Positions 8,101-16,685 are shown, counted from the first letter of the stretch. The stretch: 64,000 nucleotides of DNA from Neoakkermansia glycaniphila (GCF_001683795.1 NZ_LIGX01000002.1:186001-250000); one strand, 5' to 3'. A program made the numbers and translations. Notes: a model not told the origin generated them from the letters alone.

Positions 8101-9172
8101 ATTTGGCGGCGTTCCGCGGCGGACGAATCGCGAGCAGATCGAAAAGCTCCGGACTCACGCGCTTGATGCCCATCCCCAGATAATGGATCAGCAAATAAAT
8201 CGCCGGTACGGCGAAAAACCAGCACCATTTCGGGAACGACGCATCCTGCACATCGAACGGAAGCAAATACACCAGCAGGCTGATCACCAGCATGTGCAGC
8301 ACATACACGAGGAACACCGTCTGCCCCAAGCTTGCCATCCACCGGGCAAACCGGGGAAAAAGCTGCTCGATCCACAAAGCCACAACGCACGTCGCGCCGA
8401 TATAGCAGACGATCCCGAGATGGGACATATGCGGCAGAGTCTTCGCCTCATACCACAAAACCACTGCAAACAGCCCCACGATCCACCAGCTCTGCCTACG
8501 GAGAAAAGAGGCAATCGCCGTCAGGGGAATCGACGTCAGGCTGATGCCGAGTGCAAAAAAGGCGATCTCCCGGGGATGAATCACCTGATAGCCGTCGATC
8601 ATGAAATGGTTGCAGGCCAAGCCCTGCCCGAAACACAGGCAGGCGATAATCAGCGGATACAGGCACCTCCTGCGTCCCAGAGCCGCCAGAAAACCGCAGG
8701 CCAGAGTCAGCAGGATCAAATCCCTCAAAAACCAGAACGGCCCCGGCGGCTGATCTCCGATACCGAACACGTGCATCAGCACATCCAGCCGCTCCTCCCA
8801 ATCGCCATCCGCCAGAGGATCAAGCACCTGCCACATCCAGAACCTCGTCCACCCCAGGCAGATGATATAAAGGCCGATCAGCAGCACATAGGCGGCAATC
8901 ATGCGCCATGCGCGCTTCAACTGGGGAAACCAGACGCCCGGCGGACAACTGCGGGCCATGAAATACCCGGCTACCACGAACAGCAGGCACATCCGGCCCG
9001 ATCCTGTGAACCACATCCCCTGCTTGATCGACATCACTGTCGGCGCATGCGTCAGCATCGTCGCCAGCATCGTAATCACGCGGGCGATATCCACCCACGC
9101 CACGCGGGGCGAACGGCTTACCGTCGGCAATGCCTCCGGCGCCACGGCAAACGGCTGAACAACGGCACTCAT
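8099..9172 (-). CDS. Acyltransferase-3 family integral membrane protein
   Basis: A 357-aa polytopic membrane protein. It has the acyltransferase-3 (OafA/NodX-like) pattern: VAWVDIARVITMLATMLTHA near residues 26-45, with the D-x-A-R and the conserved His of the first helix, followed by about nine more hydrophobic spans and the segment GSGRMCLLFVVAGYF. Such proteins transfer acyl groups to surface sugars or lipids, so O-acylation of LPS or a surface polysaccharide is plausible. The start MSAVVQPFA was chosen because translation further upstream is basic and non-family-like. It is convergent with the carbonic anhydrase gene. Confidence 0.75.
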   Translation of the reverse strand: MSAVVQPFAVAPEALPTVSRSPRVAWVDIARVITMLATMLTHAPTVMSIKQGMWFTGSGRMCLLFVVAGYFMARSCPPGVWFPQLKRAWRMIAAYVLLIGLYIICLGWTRFWMWQVLDPLADGDWEERLDVLMHVFGIGDQPPGPFWFLRDLILLTLACGFLAALGRRRCLYPLIIACLCFGQGLACNHFMIDGYQVIHPREIAFFALGISLTSIPLTAIASFLRRQSWWIVGLFAVVLWYEAKTLPHMSHLGIVCYIGATCVVALWIEQLFPRFARWMASLGQTVFLVYVLHMLVISLLVYLLPFDVQDASFPKWCWFFAVPAIYLLIHYLGMGIKRVSPELFDLLAIRPPRNAAK

Positions 9173-9321
9173 GCAAAAGAGGGAATGGAAGCGGCGCACT
9201 CCGACCGGCGGGTACGAAAAACCTCCGGCTCCGAAGCACACACGACTGTTCCAGGCAAGGAAACCGACATGGTACGGAAGGAAACCGGAGGTCTTGAAAA
9301 ACCGTAAAAACGGAACCGGGA

Positions 9322-10431
9322 TTATTCGACGATCACCGCAACCTTGATACCCTTCATCTGAACATTCGTCTCAAAGGCATCAACGATATTGTCCAGGCTG
9401 AAACGATGGGAAATCAGATCGGTCAACGGCAAGCCGATACCATAGGCACGCTTCAGGAAGTCGAACGTAATCACGTAATCCTGCGGCGTGTAGAGCCACG
9501 AACCGACGGCCGTGATTTCCTTATTGCAAATATCGTAATGGTGGTTGATCACGCTCTGTCCGCCATCCATGAAGAAGCCCACTTCGCACAGGCCGCCGCC
9601 GCGCTTCACCAGCTTCCATGCATTGGCTCCGGCTGCGCCCACGCCCGTGCACTGGAACACGAAATCGGCCAAGTGTCCGTTGTTGGCTGCCTTCACAGCT
9701 TCGGCGATCGCTTCGATACCGTCGTACTTCGTGAAATTGATCCCCTTCATCGCACCCATGCTGCGGGCCATCTCAAGGCGGGAATCATTGCCGTCCAGAG
9801 CAATAATATTCTCAATACCCATCGTGCGCAGCGTGGCGATCTGCAGCAGGCCGATCGGGCCGCAACCTTGCACCAGCACCACGGAGCTGAAATTCAACAG
9901 GCCCGTCGTCTTCGCACGTTCGAGAGAATGCACCACCACGGCGGAAGGTTCCACCAGAATACGCTGGTCGAGCGTCAGATCGCTCACATTGAACACAGTC
10001 GAACCCGGGCGGATCACAATATATTCGCCGAAGAAACCGTTGAAATGCACATCGTCGTCGGGAATGAGGCCATACACGCCCACATTCTCGCACATATTCA
10101 CGCGGCCCGGCATATTCTTGCAGGGATCGCACTTGCCGCAGGGAAGAATGCAGGTCACGATCTTGTCGCCTACCTTCAGCGGACGCCCGGCCGTATCTTC
10201 CGTCCAGTTCTTGCCGAGCTTCACGATCTCGCCCGTACCTTCGTGGCCGAGCACCACCGGAGCGAGGCCGAAGGGATCGCGGTTGTATTCATGGCCGTCC
10301 GTACCGCAAATACCGCAAGCTTCCACCTTGACCAGAATCTGGTCATCGGAAATTTCGGGAATGGAATACGAACGCATTTCGACGGACTTCGGACCAGTCA
10401 GCATGGCCACACGAGCAGTAGCAGGAATCAT
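9322..10431 (-). CDS. Zinc-dependent alcohol/polyol dehydrogenase (MDR superfamily)
   Basis: A 369-aa cytoplasmic oxidoreductase. The catalytic zinc motif CGICGTDGHE, the GHEGTGEIV segment, and a structural-zinc lobe with four Cys (CGKCDPCKNMPGRVNMC) are present. The Rossmann motif VQGCGPIGLLQ is followed by ALDGND, where the Asp indicates NAD rather than NADP use. Closest by pattern are threonine/sorbitol-type dehydrogenases, but the substrate cannot be called. The ATG at 10431 is chosen because upstream codons give an unrelated sequence and a promoter lies at 10493-10521. It is divergent from the secreted protein gene at 10679. Confidence 0.85.
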   Translation of the reverse strand: MIPATARVAMLTGPKSVEMRSYSIPEISDDQILVKVEACGICGTDGHEYNRDPFGLAPVVLGHEGTGEIVKLGKNWTEDTAGRPLKVGDKIVTCILPCGKCDPCKNMPGRVNMCENVGVYGLIPDDDVHFNGFFGEYIVIRPGSTVFNVSDLTLDQRILVEPSAVVVHSLERAKTTGLLNFSSVVLVQGCGPIGLLQIATLRTMGIENIIALDGNDSRLEMARSMGAMKGINFTKYDGIEAIAEAVKAANNGHLADFVFQCTGVGAAGANAWKLVKRGGGLCEVGFFMDGGQSVINHHYDICNKEITAVGSWLYTPQDYVITFDFLKRAYGIGLPLTDLISHRFSLDNIVDAFETNVQMKGIKVAVIVE

Positions 10432-10463
10432 CGGATTAATATAAGTAGAAAATGAAATCGGAC

Positions 10464-10480
10464 GGCGCCACCATGGCGCC
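10464..10480 (-). promoter_or_regulatory. Hairpin in the 5' leader of the dehydrogenase gene
   Basis: GGCGCCA and TGGCGCC form a 7-base-pair inverted repeat around 3 bases, beginning a few bases after the predicted transcription start. It could be an operator or a leader hairpin. Confidence 0.35.
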
Positions 10481-10492
10481 GCGACCGGGCGT

Positions 10493-10521
10493 ACTATACA
10501 AAGCCTAGCAAGGAACAGCAA
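10493..10521 (-). promoter_or_regulatory. Promoter of the zinc dehydrogenase gene
   Basis: Minus strand: -35 TTGCTG (10521-10516), 17-base spacer, -10 TATAGT (10498-10493). The predicted leader is about 55 bases and carries the hairpin at 10464-10480. Confidence 0.5.
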
Positions 10522-10678
10522 GCACGAAACCGGGCCGCGACAGGAAAAAAAAGACGATTTGCGACATATTGCCATCCGTCCTGAATTCCATTGGACATCA
10601 ACGGGCGAAAAACGGTTCCACCGATAAACCTTCCCTCTGAACTGAAAGAACATCCGCCCGCTTCCGTATATGTAACAT

Positions 10679-13111
10679 ATGTCCCGATTCTTCATGGCAC
10701 CTCTACTTGCAGGCAGCCTGGCATTCCCTCTCGCGGGAACACCCCAGGCAGCCGAATCCTCTCCGGCACAAACCGCCCCCTCCTCCCAGAACGCGGCACG
10801 TACCGACACCCTGCAGAAAGACGGCGTCTCCGCCACATTTGCCCCCCAAACCGGACACATCACGAACCTTCAATTCGGCAAGCAGCGCATCGACATGTTC
10901 AACAATGCCTGGGGAGGCCCCTCCTTCCGCATCACCGATGCCCAAGGCCGCCAGACCGTCCCGGTCCTCGTCCGCCAGCCGGGGCATGCGCCCTCTTTTG
11001 CCGCTCAACAGGGCGACCTCAAAATGGGCATCTCCTACGGCGTCGAACAGGGAGCCCTTGCCGCCACCGTCACCGTCGCCAACAAGGGAAAAACGGCAGT
11101 GACGCCCGACAGCCTCGCCCTCACACTGGGCATCGACACATGCATGATCAGCCATCCGCAATGGAACACCAAACACTTTCCTACCTTCCTCCGCTGTGAA
11201 AAAACCCACTTCTGGGGCTACGCCATGTCGCCGGAAGGAAGCATCCTAGGCATCTTCTCCCCCGATGCCATCCCTGCATGGAGCCTGAACTACAACAACG
11301 GAGGCCATCGCATCAACGGCATCAACCTGAACCTGCTGGCGGGCGCTCCCCTGCCCGCCCGCTCCCCGCAAACCTCCAACGAACTCAAACCCGGCGAAGA
11401 ACGCACATGGAAAATCTACCTCGTACCCATCCCCTCGCTGAAAGAAGTGCCCGCCTGTGCCTCCCGTTACACGGATGCCTCCTACCTCACAGCCGACCGC
11501 TACACCGTCGAACCCGGCGAGCAGATTCGCCTGCACCTTGCGGGTGCCGATCACTCCAAAGCCACGGTTCAGCACAAAGGACAAAACATCGCCCTGCCTG
11601 AAGCCAAAGACAGGGAAATCCTCTGGCAGGCACCGAAGGAGCCGGGATTCTACCGCATCGCCATCGAAAACGGCAAAGGCAAAACCTCCGAAACCGTCAT
11701 CACCGTCCGCCAGCCGTGGTCATGGTACATGGACGGCTCCCGCGCATGGACCGTCAAAGCCAAGCAAAAGGCTGGCAGCCACGTCGAAGGCTGGTACGGC
11801 TTCTTCCCCTCCTTCAAATGGAGGCACCTGAATCCCGACAAGGAGCTGGACGCGCAGATCGACAAGGACTTCAACGAACTGTTCCCCACCATGTACGACT
11901 ACGCGACCATGCAACCCACGGCTCCGGCCCTGCCCCACCGCATCCAGAACCACGCTTGCGCCGCCTCCCTCTTCATGGAACGCTACCGCATCACCGGAGA
12001 CATTCAGGACCTTGAGCGGGCAGCCAAACTGTGCGACTTCATCCTAGCCACCCAGAAGCCGGATGGCGCCTACCGCTCCGGGCGCACCCACTACACCTGC
12101 GTAATCTACCCTGCCAAATCCATCATGGAAGTCATGATGGCGGAGCAGGAACTCGCCCGTACCTCTCCCGTCTGGAAAGAACGCTTCGAACGCCACCGCG
12201 ACTCCGTCCGGAAAGCGGTCGATGAACTTGCCCTCCACCTTGACAACATCGAAACCGAAGGGGAAATGACCTTCGAAGACGGCATGATCTCCTGCTCCTA
12301 CACCCAGCTTGCGGCATGGGCTCGCCATTTCGCCCAGCCCGAAGAACGGGCGAAATACATCGCAGCCGCCGAAAAACTCGTTGAAAAACACCGCTGCCTT
12401 TCTCAGCTCGTACAGCCGGACAGCCGCATGAACAACAGCTCCCTGCGCTTCTGGGAATCCCAGTACGACGTTCTGTGGTGCAAAAACATGATCGGATCCC
12501 CGCACGGCTGGACCGCATGGAGACTCTACGGACTCTTCGACCTCTACCGCCTCACAGGTAAAACAGACTACCTGCAACAAGCCATGAACGGACTGGGAGC
12601 CTGTGCGAACCTCCTGAACCCGGAAACGGGAGAACTCTCGTGGGCCTTCATGGTCGACCCCCGCATCCGCACGGATGTATTCAAGCCGAATCCGGAAAAA
12701 CCCGGCAAAGGCATCCGCTCGGTCGAAGTCGTCGGTGAAACCTACATCCCCATGATCTCCCAATGGTGGAAAGCGCCTTATGCCACCCCCGTCTTCGGCT
12801 ACAACTACCAGTACGGAGTCGACCATCAGGGAGGTTCCTGCGACAACGACGTACACGAAATATTCAAATGCCTTGCCGAACACGCCCTGCAAACGGCATG
12901 GCTGATTCTGGATGCACAGGGGAAACCCACCGTCTGGAACGGTAAAGTCCGCAAGGAAGGCAACACATGGATCGTCACGCCGTCGGAAAAATACGTCTCC
13001 GAAGTCCACGTCAACACGGCGGCATCCGCCGCCGTCAAGGTGGAATGGCAGCAAGGCAGCCCGAAAACGGAAAACGTCTCCAAGGGCATGACCTCGCTTC
13101 TCCGCCCCTGA
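10679..13111 (+). CDS. Secreted (alpha/alpha)-toroid protein, putative glycan-active enzyme
   Basis: An 810-aa exported protein (signal about residues 1-24, ending GTPQAA). The N-terminal third is beta-rich (residues about 40-340). From about residue 380 it becomes helical, with features of six-hairpin or helical-toroid glycosidases and lyases: HRIQNHACAASLFMERYR, ILATQKPDGAYRSG, a helix-hairpin repeat of Leu-rich segments, and the ending GGSCDNDVHEIFKCLAEHA. It could be a glycoside hydrolase or polysaccharide lyase. I cannot assign a CAZy family or catalytic residues. The ATG lies 6 bases after a TATATG -10-like hexamer (10667-10672). It is transcribed away from the zinc dehydrogenase. Confidence 0.65.
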   Translation: MSRFFMAPLLAGSLAFPLAGTPQAAESSPAQTAPSSQNAARTDTLQKDGVSATFAPQTGHITNLQFGKQRIDMFNNAWGGPSFRITDAQGRQTVPVLVRQPGHAPSFAAQQGDLKMGISYGVEQGALAATVTVANKGKTAVTPDSLALTLGIDTCMISHPQWNTKHFPTFLRCEKTHFWGYAMSPEGSILGIFSPDAIPAWSLNYNNGGHRINGINLNLLAGAPLPARSPQTSNELKPGEERTWKIYLVPIPSLKEVPACASRYTDASYLTADRYTVEPGEQIRLHLAGADHSKATVQHKGQNIALPEAKDREILWQAPKEPGFYRIAIENGKGKTSETVITVRQPWSWYMDGSRAWTVKAKQKAGSHVEGWYGFFPSFKWRHLNPDKELDAQIDKDFNELFPTMYDYATMQPTAPALPHRIQNHACAASLFMERYRITGDIQDLERAAKLCDFILATQKPDGAYRSGRTHYTCVIYPAKSIMEVMMAEQELARTSPVWKERFERHRDSVRKAVDELALHLDNIETEGEMTFEDGMISCSYTQLAAWARHFAQPEERAKYIAAAEKLVEKHRCLSQLVQPDSRMNNSSLRFWESQYDVLWCKNMIGSPHGWTAWRLYGLFDLYRLTGKTDYLQQAMNGLGACANLLNPETGELSWAFMVDPRIRTDVFKPNPEKPGKGIRSVEVVGETYIPMISQWWKAPYATPVFGYNYQYGVDHQGGSCDNDVHEIFKCLAEHALQTAWLILDAQGKPTVWNGKVRKEGNTWIVTPSEKYVSEVHVNTAASAAVKVEWQQGSPKTENVSKGMTSLLRP

Positions 13112-13127
13112 ACAGGCTGAAAATCAC

Positions 13128-13158
13128 GCCGGAGCGGCGCATCATGTCCCGCTCCGGC
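13128..13158. terminator. Hairpin between convergent genes
   Basis: GCCGGAGCGG (13128-13137) and CCGCTCCGGC (13149-13158) form a perfect 10-base-pair stem. It overlaps the last codons of the minus-strand hydrolase. There is no T-run, so it may act as a symmetric barrier or an mRNA 3' end. Confidence 0.45.
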
Positions 13159-13732
13159 AGCGCGAGGAAGACAGAACCTCCTCGATCCGGGCGAGAAGGA
13201 ACGGCCATTCCTTGAAACCGTCGCTATCCATGAAATGGCCGCCATGCTCGCAGAGAATGAACTCAGCGTGCAGCTTGGCCGCCAGCTCCTCTGTCGCAGC
13301 AGCCGGAACCACAGGATCGTCCCCGGCGGCAATCACCACGGTTCTGCCGGACATCGCCGCCAAACGAGCGAAATCAATCTCCTGATTCGCAAAGGCATCC
13401 AGCTCGCGCAACCCTTCCACGGGGCGTGAAAACCCTGAAACGAGCACCATTCCGCCGAAACGACTCCCTACCTCCAGCCGATGCAATGCGCCCAGCAAGG
13501 AAATGCATCCGAGACTGTGCGCCACAAAAAACGTCTTGCAACCGGAATCCCGGACATGGGAAGCGATGCAATCCAGCCATGCATCCAGGCAAGGAGCGGC
13601 GGCATCAGGCAGCTGCAGCACATCGGCCGAAAAGCCGCGTCTCTCCAGCTCAGCCTTCAGCCACGGAAACCAGTTCCTCCCGGGAGCCGATCCATAGCCG
13701 TGAACGATCACGATATGCTTACCTTGCGACAT
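13142..13732 (-). CDS. RBBP9/YdeN-type alpha/beta hydrolase
   Basis: A small (196-aa) serine hydrolase of the RBBP9/YdeN family. It opens with KHIVIVHGYGSAPGRNWFPW, has the nucleophile elbow AHSLGC, a late Asp in AAGDDPVVP, and the catalytic His in EHGGHFM, so the full Ser-Asp-His triad is present. It has no signal peptide and is cytoplasmic. ATG 13732 (MSQGKH) is chosen; ATG 13741, three codons upstream, is equally possible. A TATAGT -10-like box lies further upstream. It is the last gene of a minus-strand row with the NlpE-like genes. The substrate is unknown. Confidence 0.8.
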   Translation of the reverse strand: MSQGKHIVIVHGYGSAPGRNWFPWLKAELERRGFSADVLQLPDAAAPCLDAWLDCIASHVRDSGCKTFFVAHSLGCISLLGALHRLEVGSRFGGMVLVSGFSRPVEGLRELDAFANQEIDFARLAAMSGRTVVIAAGDDPVVPAAATEELAAKLHAEFILCEHGGHFMDSDGFKEWPFLLARIEEVLSSSRCRSGT

Positions 13733-13761
13733 ACGGCGCATTCCGGTAGAATGGACGAATA

Positions 13762-14271
13762 CTATACCCCCTTGCGGGCCGTGCCGGACTCGCTCTCCGC
13801 CTTTTTCAGCACGTAATAGGGTGCCAGAGGCCCCGTCACCCTCTTGCCGTCGGCATTCAGCATATGCAGGCCGTCCTTATCCAGCTCATAGAGCTCCTGG
13901 CCTTCTTCCGTATGAACAACCAGCGTTTTCCCATCATCGCTCCAGTCCAGCGTCCCTTCCTGAACCTCGGGCAGGCTTCCTTCCACACTGCGGAAAACAT
14001 CGTTCAGATCGGTCAATTCTTCGTCCGCGACCGCTTCATCCTGCACCCCCAAATAGATCGTCACCTTCTTGCAGGTCATATCGGCATTCAGCGTCAGCTG
14101 CACAAGAATACCTTCGCAATCCGCCGCAGGCAGCGTCCCTTCATACACTCCGCACCATGCGGACATGGCCGGAACGGCAGCAACCGATTGCGAGACGGGT
14201 CTCCCGGCCTCATCGGCATGAACGGCAGGAAGAGCCGCTCCCATGGACAACAAAAACAAAATACATTTCAT
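13762..14271 (-). CDS. NlpE N-terminal-domain-like exported protein, copy 1
   Basis: A 169-aa exported protein with signal MKCILFLLSMGAALPAVHA. The mature part opens with the NlpE/DUF small beta-barrel pattern: GVYEGTLPAADCEGILVQLT, corresponding to the GxLPCADCxGI motif of copper-resistance/stress lipoprotein NlpE but with one Cys instead of two. The C-terminal part has repeated short strands (YELDKDGLHMLNADGKRV). It is not a lipoprotein, since no lipobox is seen. The downstream neighbour of a paralogue at 14365-14808. Possible envelope-stress or carrier role, by family only. Confidence 0.7.
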   Translation of the reverse strand: MKCILFLLSMGAALPAVHADEAGRPVSQSVAAVPAMSAWCGVYEGTLPAADCEGILVQLTLNADMTCKKVTIYLGVQDEAVADEELTDLNDVFRSVEGSLPEVQEGTLDWSDDGKTLVVHTEEGQELYELDKDGLHMLNADGKRVTGPLAPYYVLKKAESESGTARKGV

Positions 14272-14364
14272 AAAACATTTATCCTTCCATCGTGAAACCG
14301 CTCCCGGCAAATCTTGCCGGCTTCGTTTCGCCCGGTATGGATAAGCCATACAGCGCGTGTACAA

Positions 14365-14808
14365 TCACTTTCTTCCGCTCCCTTCCGCCACCTTGTGCAA
14401 AACGTAATATGCACCGATCTTCCCTTTCACGCGCTTGCCTTCGGCATCCAGCACATAGAGGGAGCCGCCATCCAGTTCGTACATCTCTTCCCGGTAGGGA
14501 TCGTGAATCCTGAACCGTTTTCCTTTTTCGATCCATTCGATCTTCCCGTCCGTCACATAGGGCAGCGCCTCCTTCTCGATCAGAGTCGCCACCTTCTTGA
14601 ACGAACCGTCGGCACCGAGAGTGAGAATCATCTGCACGCCGGGCCCATCGGCGGAAGGAATCACCCCCTTGTATTCACCGGCCCACGAAGTACCGGCATT
14701 TGGCTCCTCCACACTTGCAGAAACTGGAGCATCACTGGCTTGCCCGGCTATAGGCAGAAGAAAAATCGCCGATGCACATGCCAACATTCGAAGAGAAAAT
14801 GCATACAT
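14365..14808 (-). CDS. NlpE N-terminal-domain-like exported protein, copy 2
   Basis: A 147-aa exported paralogue of the neighbouring gene, with signal MYAFSLRMLACASAIFLLPIAGQA. It aligns over the whole mature part: GEYKGVIPSADGPGVQMILT and MYELDGGSLYVLDAEGKRVKG match GVYEGTLPAADCEGI and LYELDKDGLHMLNADGKRV. The Cys residues of the NlpE motif are completely absent here, so the fold but not the metal or thiol chemistry is kept. An ATG six codons upstream (14826) is an alternative start. The gene is 93 bases upstream of copy 1. Confidence 0.65.
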   Translation of the reverse strand: MYAFSLRMLACASAIFLLPIAGQASDAPVSASVEEPNAGTSWAGEYKGVIPSADGPGVQMILTLGADGSFKKVATLIEKEALPYVTDGKIEWIEKGKRFRIHDPYREEMYELDGGSLYVLDAEGKRVKGKIGAYYVLHKVAEGSGRK

Positions 14809-14918
14809 AGTGATATATGCTGACATCCCGGCATCCCATTCCGTTCAAAATACATCGTATCCGACAGCAACAAAACGCGCCGGGCGGCCGTAGCCAAACC
14901 CGCACGCACATCGCCGGA

Positions 14919-15458
14919 TCATTTGTACCGCTGGGGCAACTTGCCGCAAAGAGGGCACATCACCAGCCCGGCAAGAGAGCTGAACGTATCCCCGCAATTC
15001 AGGCACACATGGTACATATTCGGCAGCGCATGGGGAGTCCCCTGCTCCAGCTGGTGCAAGGCGGCCCGGTACAAATCGGCATGCCCTTTCTCCGACTCCA
15101 GAGACCAAGTAAACGAACGAATGGCCAGAGGAACATCCTCCGCCTGAGCATCGGCTATGAACGAAGGGTACATGCTCTCGAACTCGTACGTCTCACCGGC
15201 GATGGCCGCCCGCAAATTATCCGACGTTGTCCCCACATGAATATTGATATCCAGATCCTCGACCTTTCCGCCCAGCAGCTCCAGCACCTTCATATGATTC
15301 ACCGCATGGACGCGTTCGGCTTTCGACGCGGCTTCGAACAGGCGTTGAATGGCCGGATACCCTTCATAGGAAGCCTTCGTTGCATAAGCGGCGTAAGCAG
15401 CCGATGCCGTACTTTCCCCCGCTACGGCATTCTTCAAATTCTCAAGCGTCATTTCCAT
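14919..15458 (-). CDS. Rubrerythrin-family protein
   Basis: A 179-aa di-iron protein of peroxide/oxygen defence. The ferritin-like part carries ENLKNAVAGESTASAAYAAYA (first Glu ligand), AERVHAVNH (E-x-x-H), ETYEFESMYPSF and the late ESEKGHADLY (E-x-x-H). The C-terminus has a rubredoxin-like CLNCGD ... CPLCG zinc/iron site. The length matches short rubrerythrins. ATG 15458 is preferred over the ATG two codons later because a complete promoter ends 6 bases before it. It is relevant to an anaerobe exposed to mucosal oxygen. It is followed by the NlpE-like pair. Confidence 0.9.
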   Translation of the reverse strand: MEMTLENLKNAVAGESTASAAYAAYATKASYEGYPAIQRLFEAASKAERVHAVNHMKVLELLGGKVEDLDINIHVGTTSDNLRAAIAGETYEFESMYPSFIADAQAEDVPLAIRSFTWSLESEKGHADLYRAALHQLEQGTPHALPNMYHVCLNCGDTFSSLAGLVMCPLCGKLPQRYK

Positions 15459-15464
15459 TAGCGC

Positions 15465-15493
15465 AATATAGAATATGACATGCACCATGGCAA
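15465..15493 (-). promoter_or_regulatory. Leaderless-type promoter of rubrerythrin
   Basis: Minus strand: -35 TTGCCA (15493-15488), 17-base spacer, -10 TATATT (15470-15465), 6 bases, ATG 15458. Confidence 0.6.
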
Positions 15494-15543
15494 GCCCGTA
15501 ATCGAACACGAATGAAAAAACGGAACGCTCCGCAGGCGCGGAT

Positions 15544-16185
15544 TTACCTGCCCTCCAGCTTCTGGATGACATCGCGGGCCGCACCCGCCGGATCTTCATG
15601 AAGAAGGAGCCACGACACGATCACGACGCGGCGCGCACCATGCTCCAGCACCCTGTCCAACGAACCTCCGTTAATGCCGCCGATACAAAACACCGGATAA
15701 TCCCCAAGAGCCTCACCCACTCGGCACACATCGTCCAGACCGATGGCCGGGCGACCGGGCTTCGTGCCCGTCGGAAACAACGGACCGAACCCGATATAAT
15801 CCGCGCCTTCGGCATGGGCAGCCAAAGCCTGTTCGGGGCTATGCGTCGACCGCCCGACAAGCATCCCTTCACCGATCATCTTCCTCACCTCCTTCAGCGC
15901 ACCGTCGTCCTGCCCCACATGCACGCCGTCCGCTCCGCATTCCATGGCTATTTCCGGGTAATCGTTCACGATGAAAAGGCACCCGGCCTCGCAGCACAAA
16001 GGCTGCAAGCGATACGCCAGCATCCTCACGTCTTCCTCCGGCATGCCCTTCGCCCGCAACTGCAAAATTCGCACACCGCCGCGAATCAAGGCCGCTGCAG
16101 CCTCCTCTGCGTGATCGGGAGATACATATCCCATATCCACAATACCGTACAACCTGCATCCGGCCAGAATCTCACGTCTATCCAT
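15544..16185 (-). CDS. thiE: Thiamine-phosphate synthase
   Basis: A 213-aa TIM-barrel enzyme that joins HMP-PP and thiazole phosphate to make thiamine phosphate. The family landmarks are present: LYGIVDMGY at the start, ILQLRAKGM (substrate Arg/Lys), FIVNDYPEIA (N-D), GADGVHVGQDD, VGRSTHSPEQALAAHAEGADYIGFGPLFPTGTK in pieces, and IGGING for the phosphate. It is cytoplasmic and monocistronic as far as can be seen; the gap to rubrerythrin is 85 bases and has its own promoter. The ATG is fixed by a promoter ending 6 bases upstream. No TPP riboswitch is apparent, which a leaderless mRNA would not allow. Confidence 0.92.
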   Translation of the reverse strand: MDRREILAGCRLYGIVDMGYVSPDHAEEAAAALIRGGVRILQLRAKGMPEEDVRMLAYRLQPLCCEAGCLFIVNDYPEIAMECGADGVHVGQDDGALKEVRKMIGEGMLVGRSTHSPEQALAAHAEGADYIGFGPLFPTGTKPGRPAIGLDDVCRVGEALGDYPVFCIGGINGGSLDRVLEHGARRVVIVSWLLLHEDPAGAARDVIQKLEGR

Positions 16186-16191
16186 GCGCAG

Positions 16192-16220
16192 AGCATACCG
16201 CGGCCTCCCGGCAAAAACAA
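16192..16220 (-). promoter_or_regulatory. Leaderless-type promoter of thiE
   Basis: Minus strand: -35 TTGTTT (16220-16215), 17-base spacer, -10 TATGCT (16197-16192), 6 bases, ATG 16185. Confidence 0.5.
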
Positions 16221-16610
16221 GCAGATTCCCACCCGAGCTTCCTGCCCCGTCAACGGAAAACGGGAGACGCGCCGATACCGGATTCAAGGCAGCATGTCCA
16301 CTCACAACGGCACACCTCGGAACAGCCGTTCCATCACCGCATCGGCAACACCGTTTCCGGAACGATGAAAGGCCCATGACATGGCGCATCAAATGCCTGT
16401 TAGAAATTAAATTTCAAACTTTTTCCATCAATCGCATCCACCTTCTTCCACATCTCGAAATCTTTTTTTGTCATACTTCTCCTTTCTTGAATTTTTTCCT
16501 CCTATATATCGCAAATATCATTGCAATCATAATTCAATATTTAAGAATCTTTTTAGATATTGCATTACATCAAACATTATTTCACATCGGTTTGTTATCA
16601 CCCCTCGATA
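16221..16610. other. AT-rich intergenic region upstream of the PEP-CTERM repeat protein
   Basis: About 390 bases with no convincing gene. The right half (about 16400-16600) is markedly AT-rich compared with the rest of the window, as expected for an upstream promoter/regulatory region. Plus-strand open frames crossing it read as low-complexity shadow. Confidence 0.5.
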
Positions 16611-16638
16611 TTGACAACGGATACACTTTTGCTAATGT
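16611..16638 (+). promoter_or_regulatory. Promoter of the PEP-CTERM repeat protein
   Basis: Perfect -35 TTGACA (16611-16616), 16-base spacer, extended -10 TGC-TAATGT (hexamer 16633-16638). The leader would be about 40 bases. Confidence 0.5.
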
Positions 16639-16658
16639 TCAAAAGGGTTGTTTGAACA
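16636..16658. promoter_or_regulatory. Inverted repeat over the transcription start, candidate operator
   Basis: TGTTCAAA (16636-16643) and TTTGAACA (16651-16658) form a perfect 8-base inverted repeat with a 7-base spacer that overlaps the -10 box and the predicted start point. This is typical placement for a repressor site. Confidence 0.45.
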
Positions 16659-16685
16659 CCCGTGCAATTCGAAAGAAATAAAACC

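Noticed and set aside
9406..10455. A plus-strand open frame opposite the zinc dehydrogenase
   Set aside because: His/Ala-rich antisense of a well-defined MDR enzyme.
16186..16220. TPP riboswitch before thiE
   Set aside because: The promoter ends 6 bases before the ATG, leaving no room for a leader aptamer.
16184..16681. A plus-strand open frame through the AT-rich region before the PEP-CTERM gene
   Set aside because: Its first part is antisense to thiE upstream sequence and it overlaps a promoter and an inverted repeat; the composition is not protein-like.
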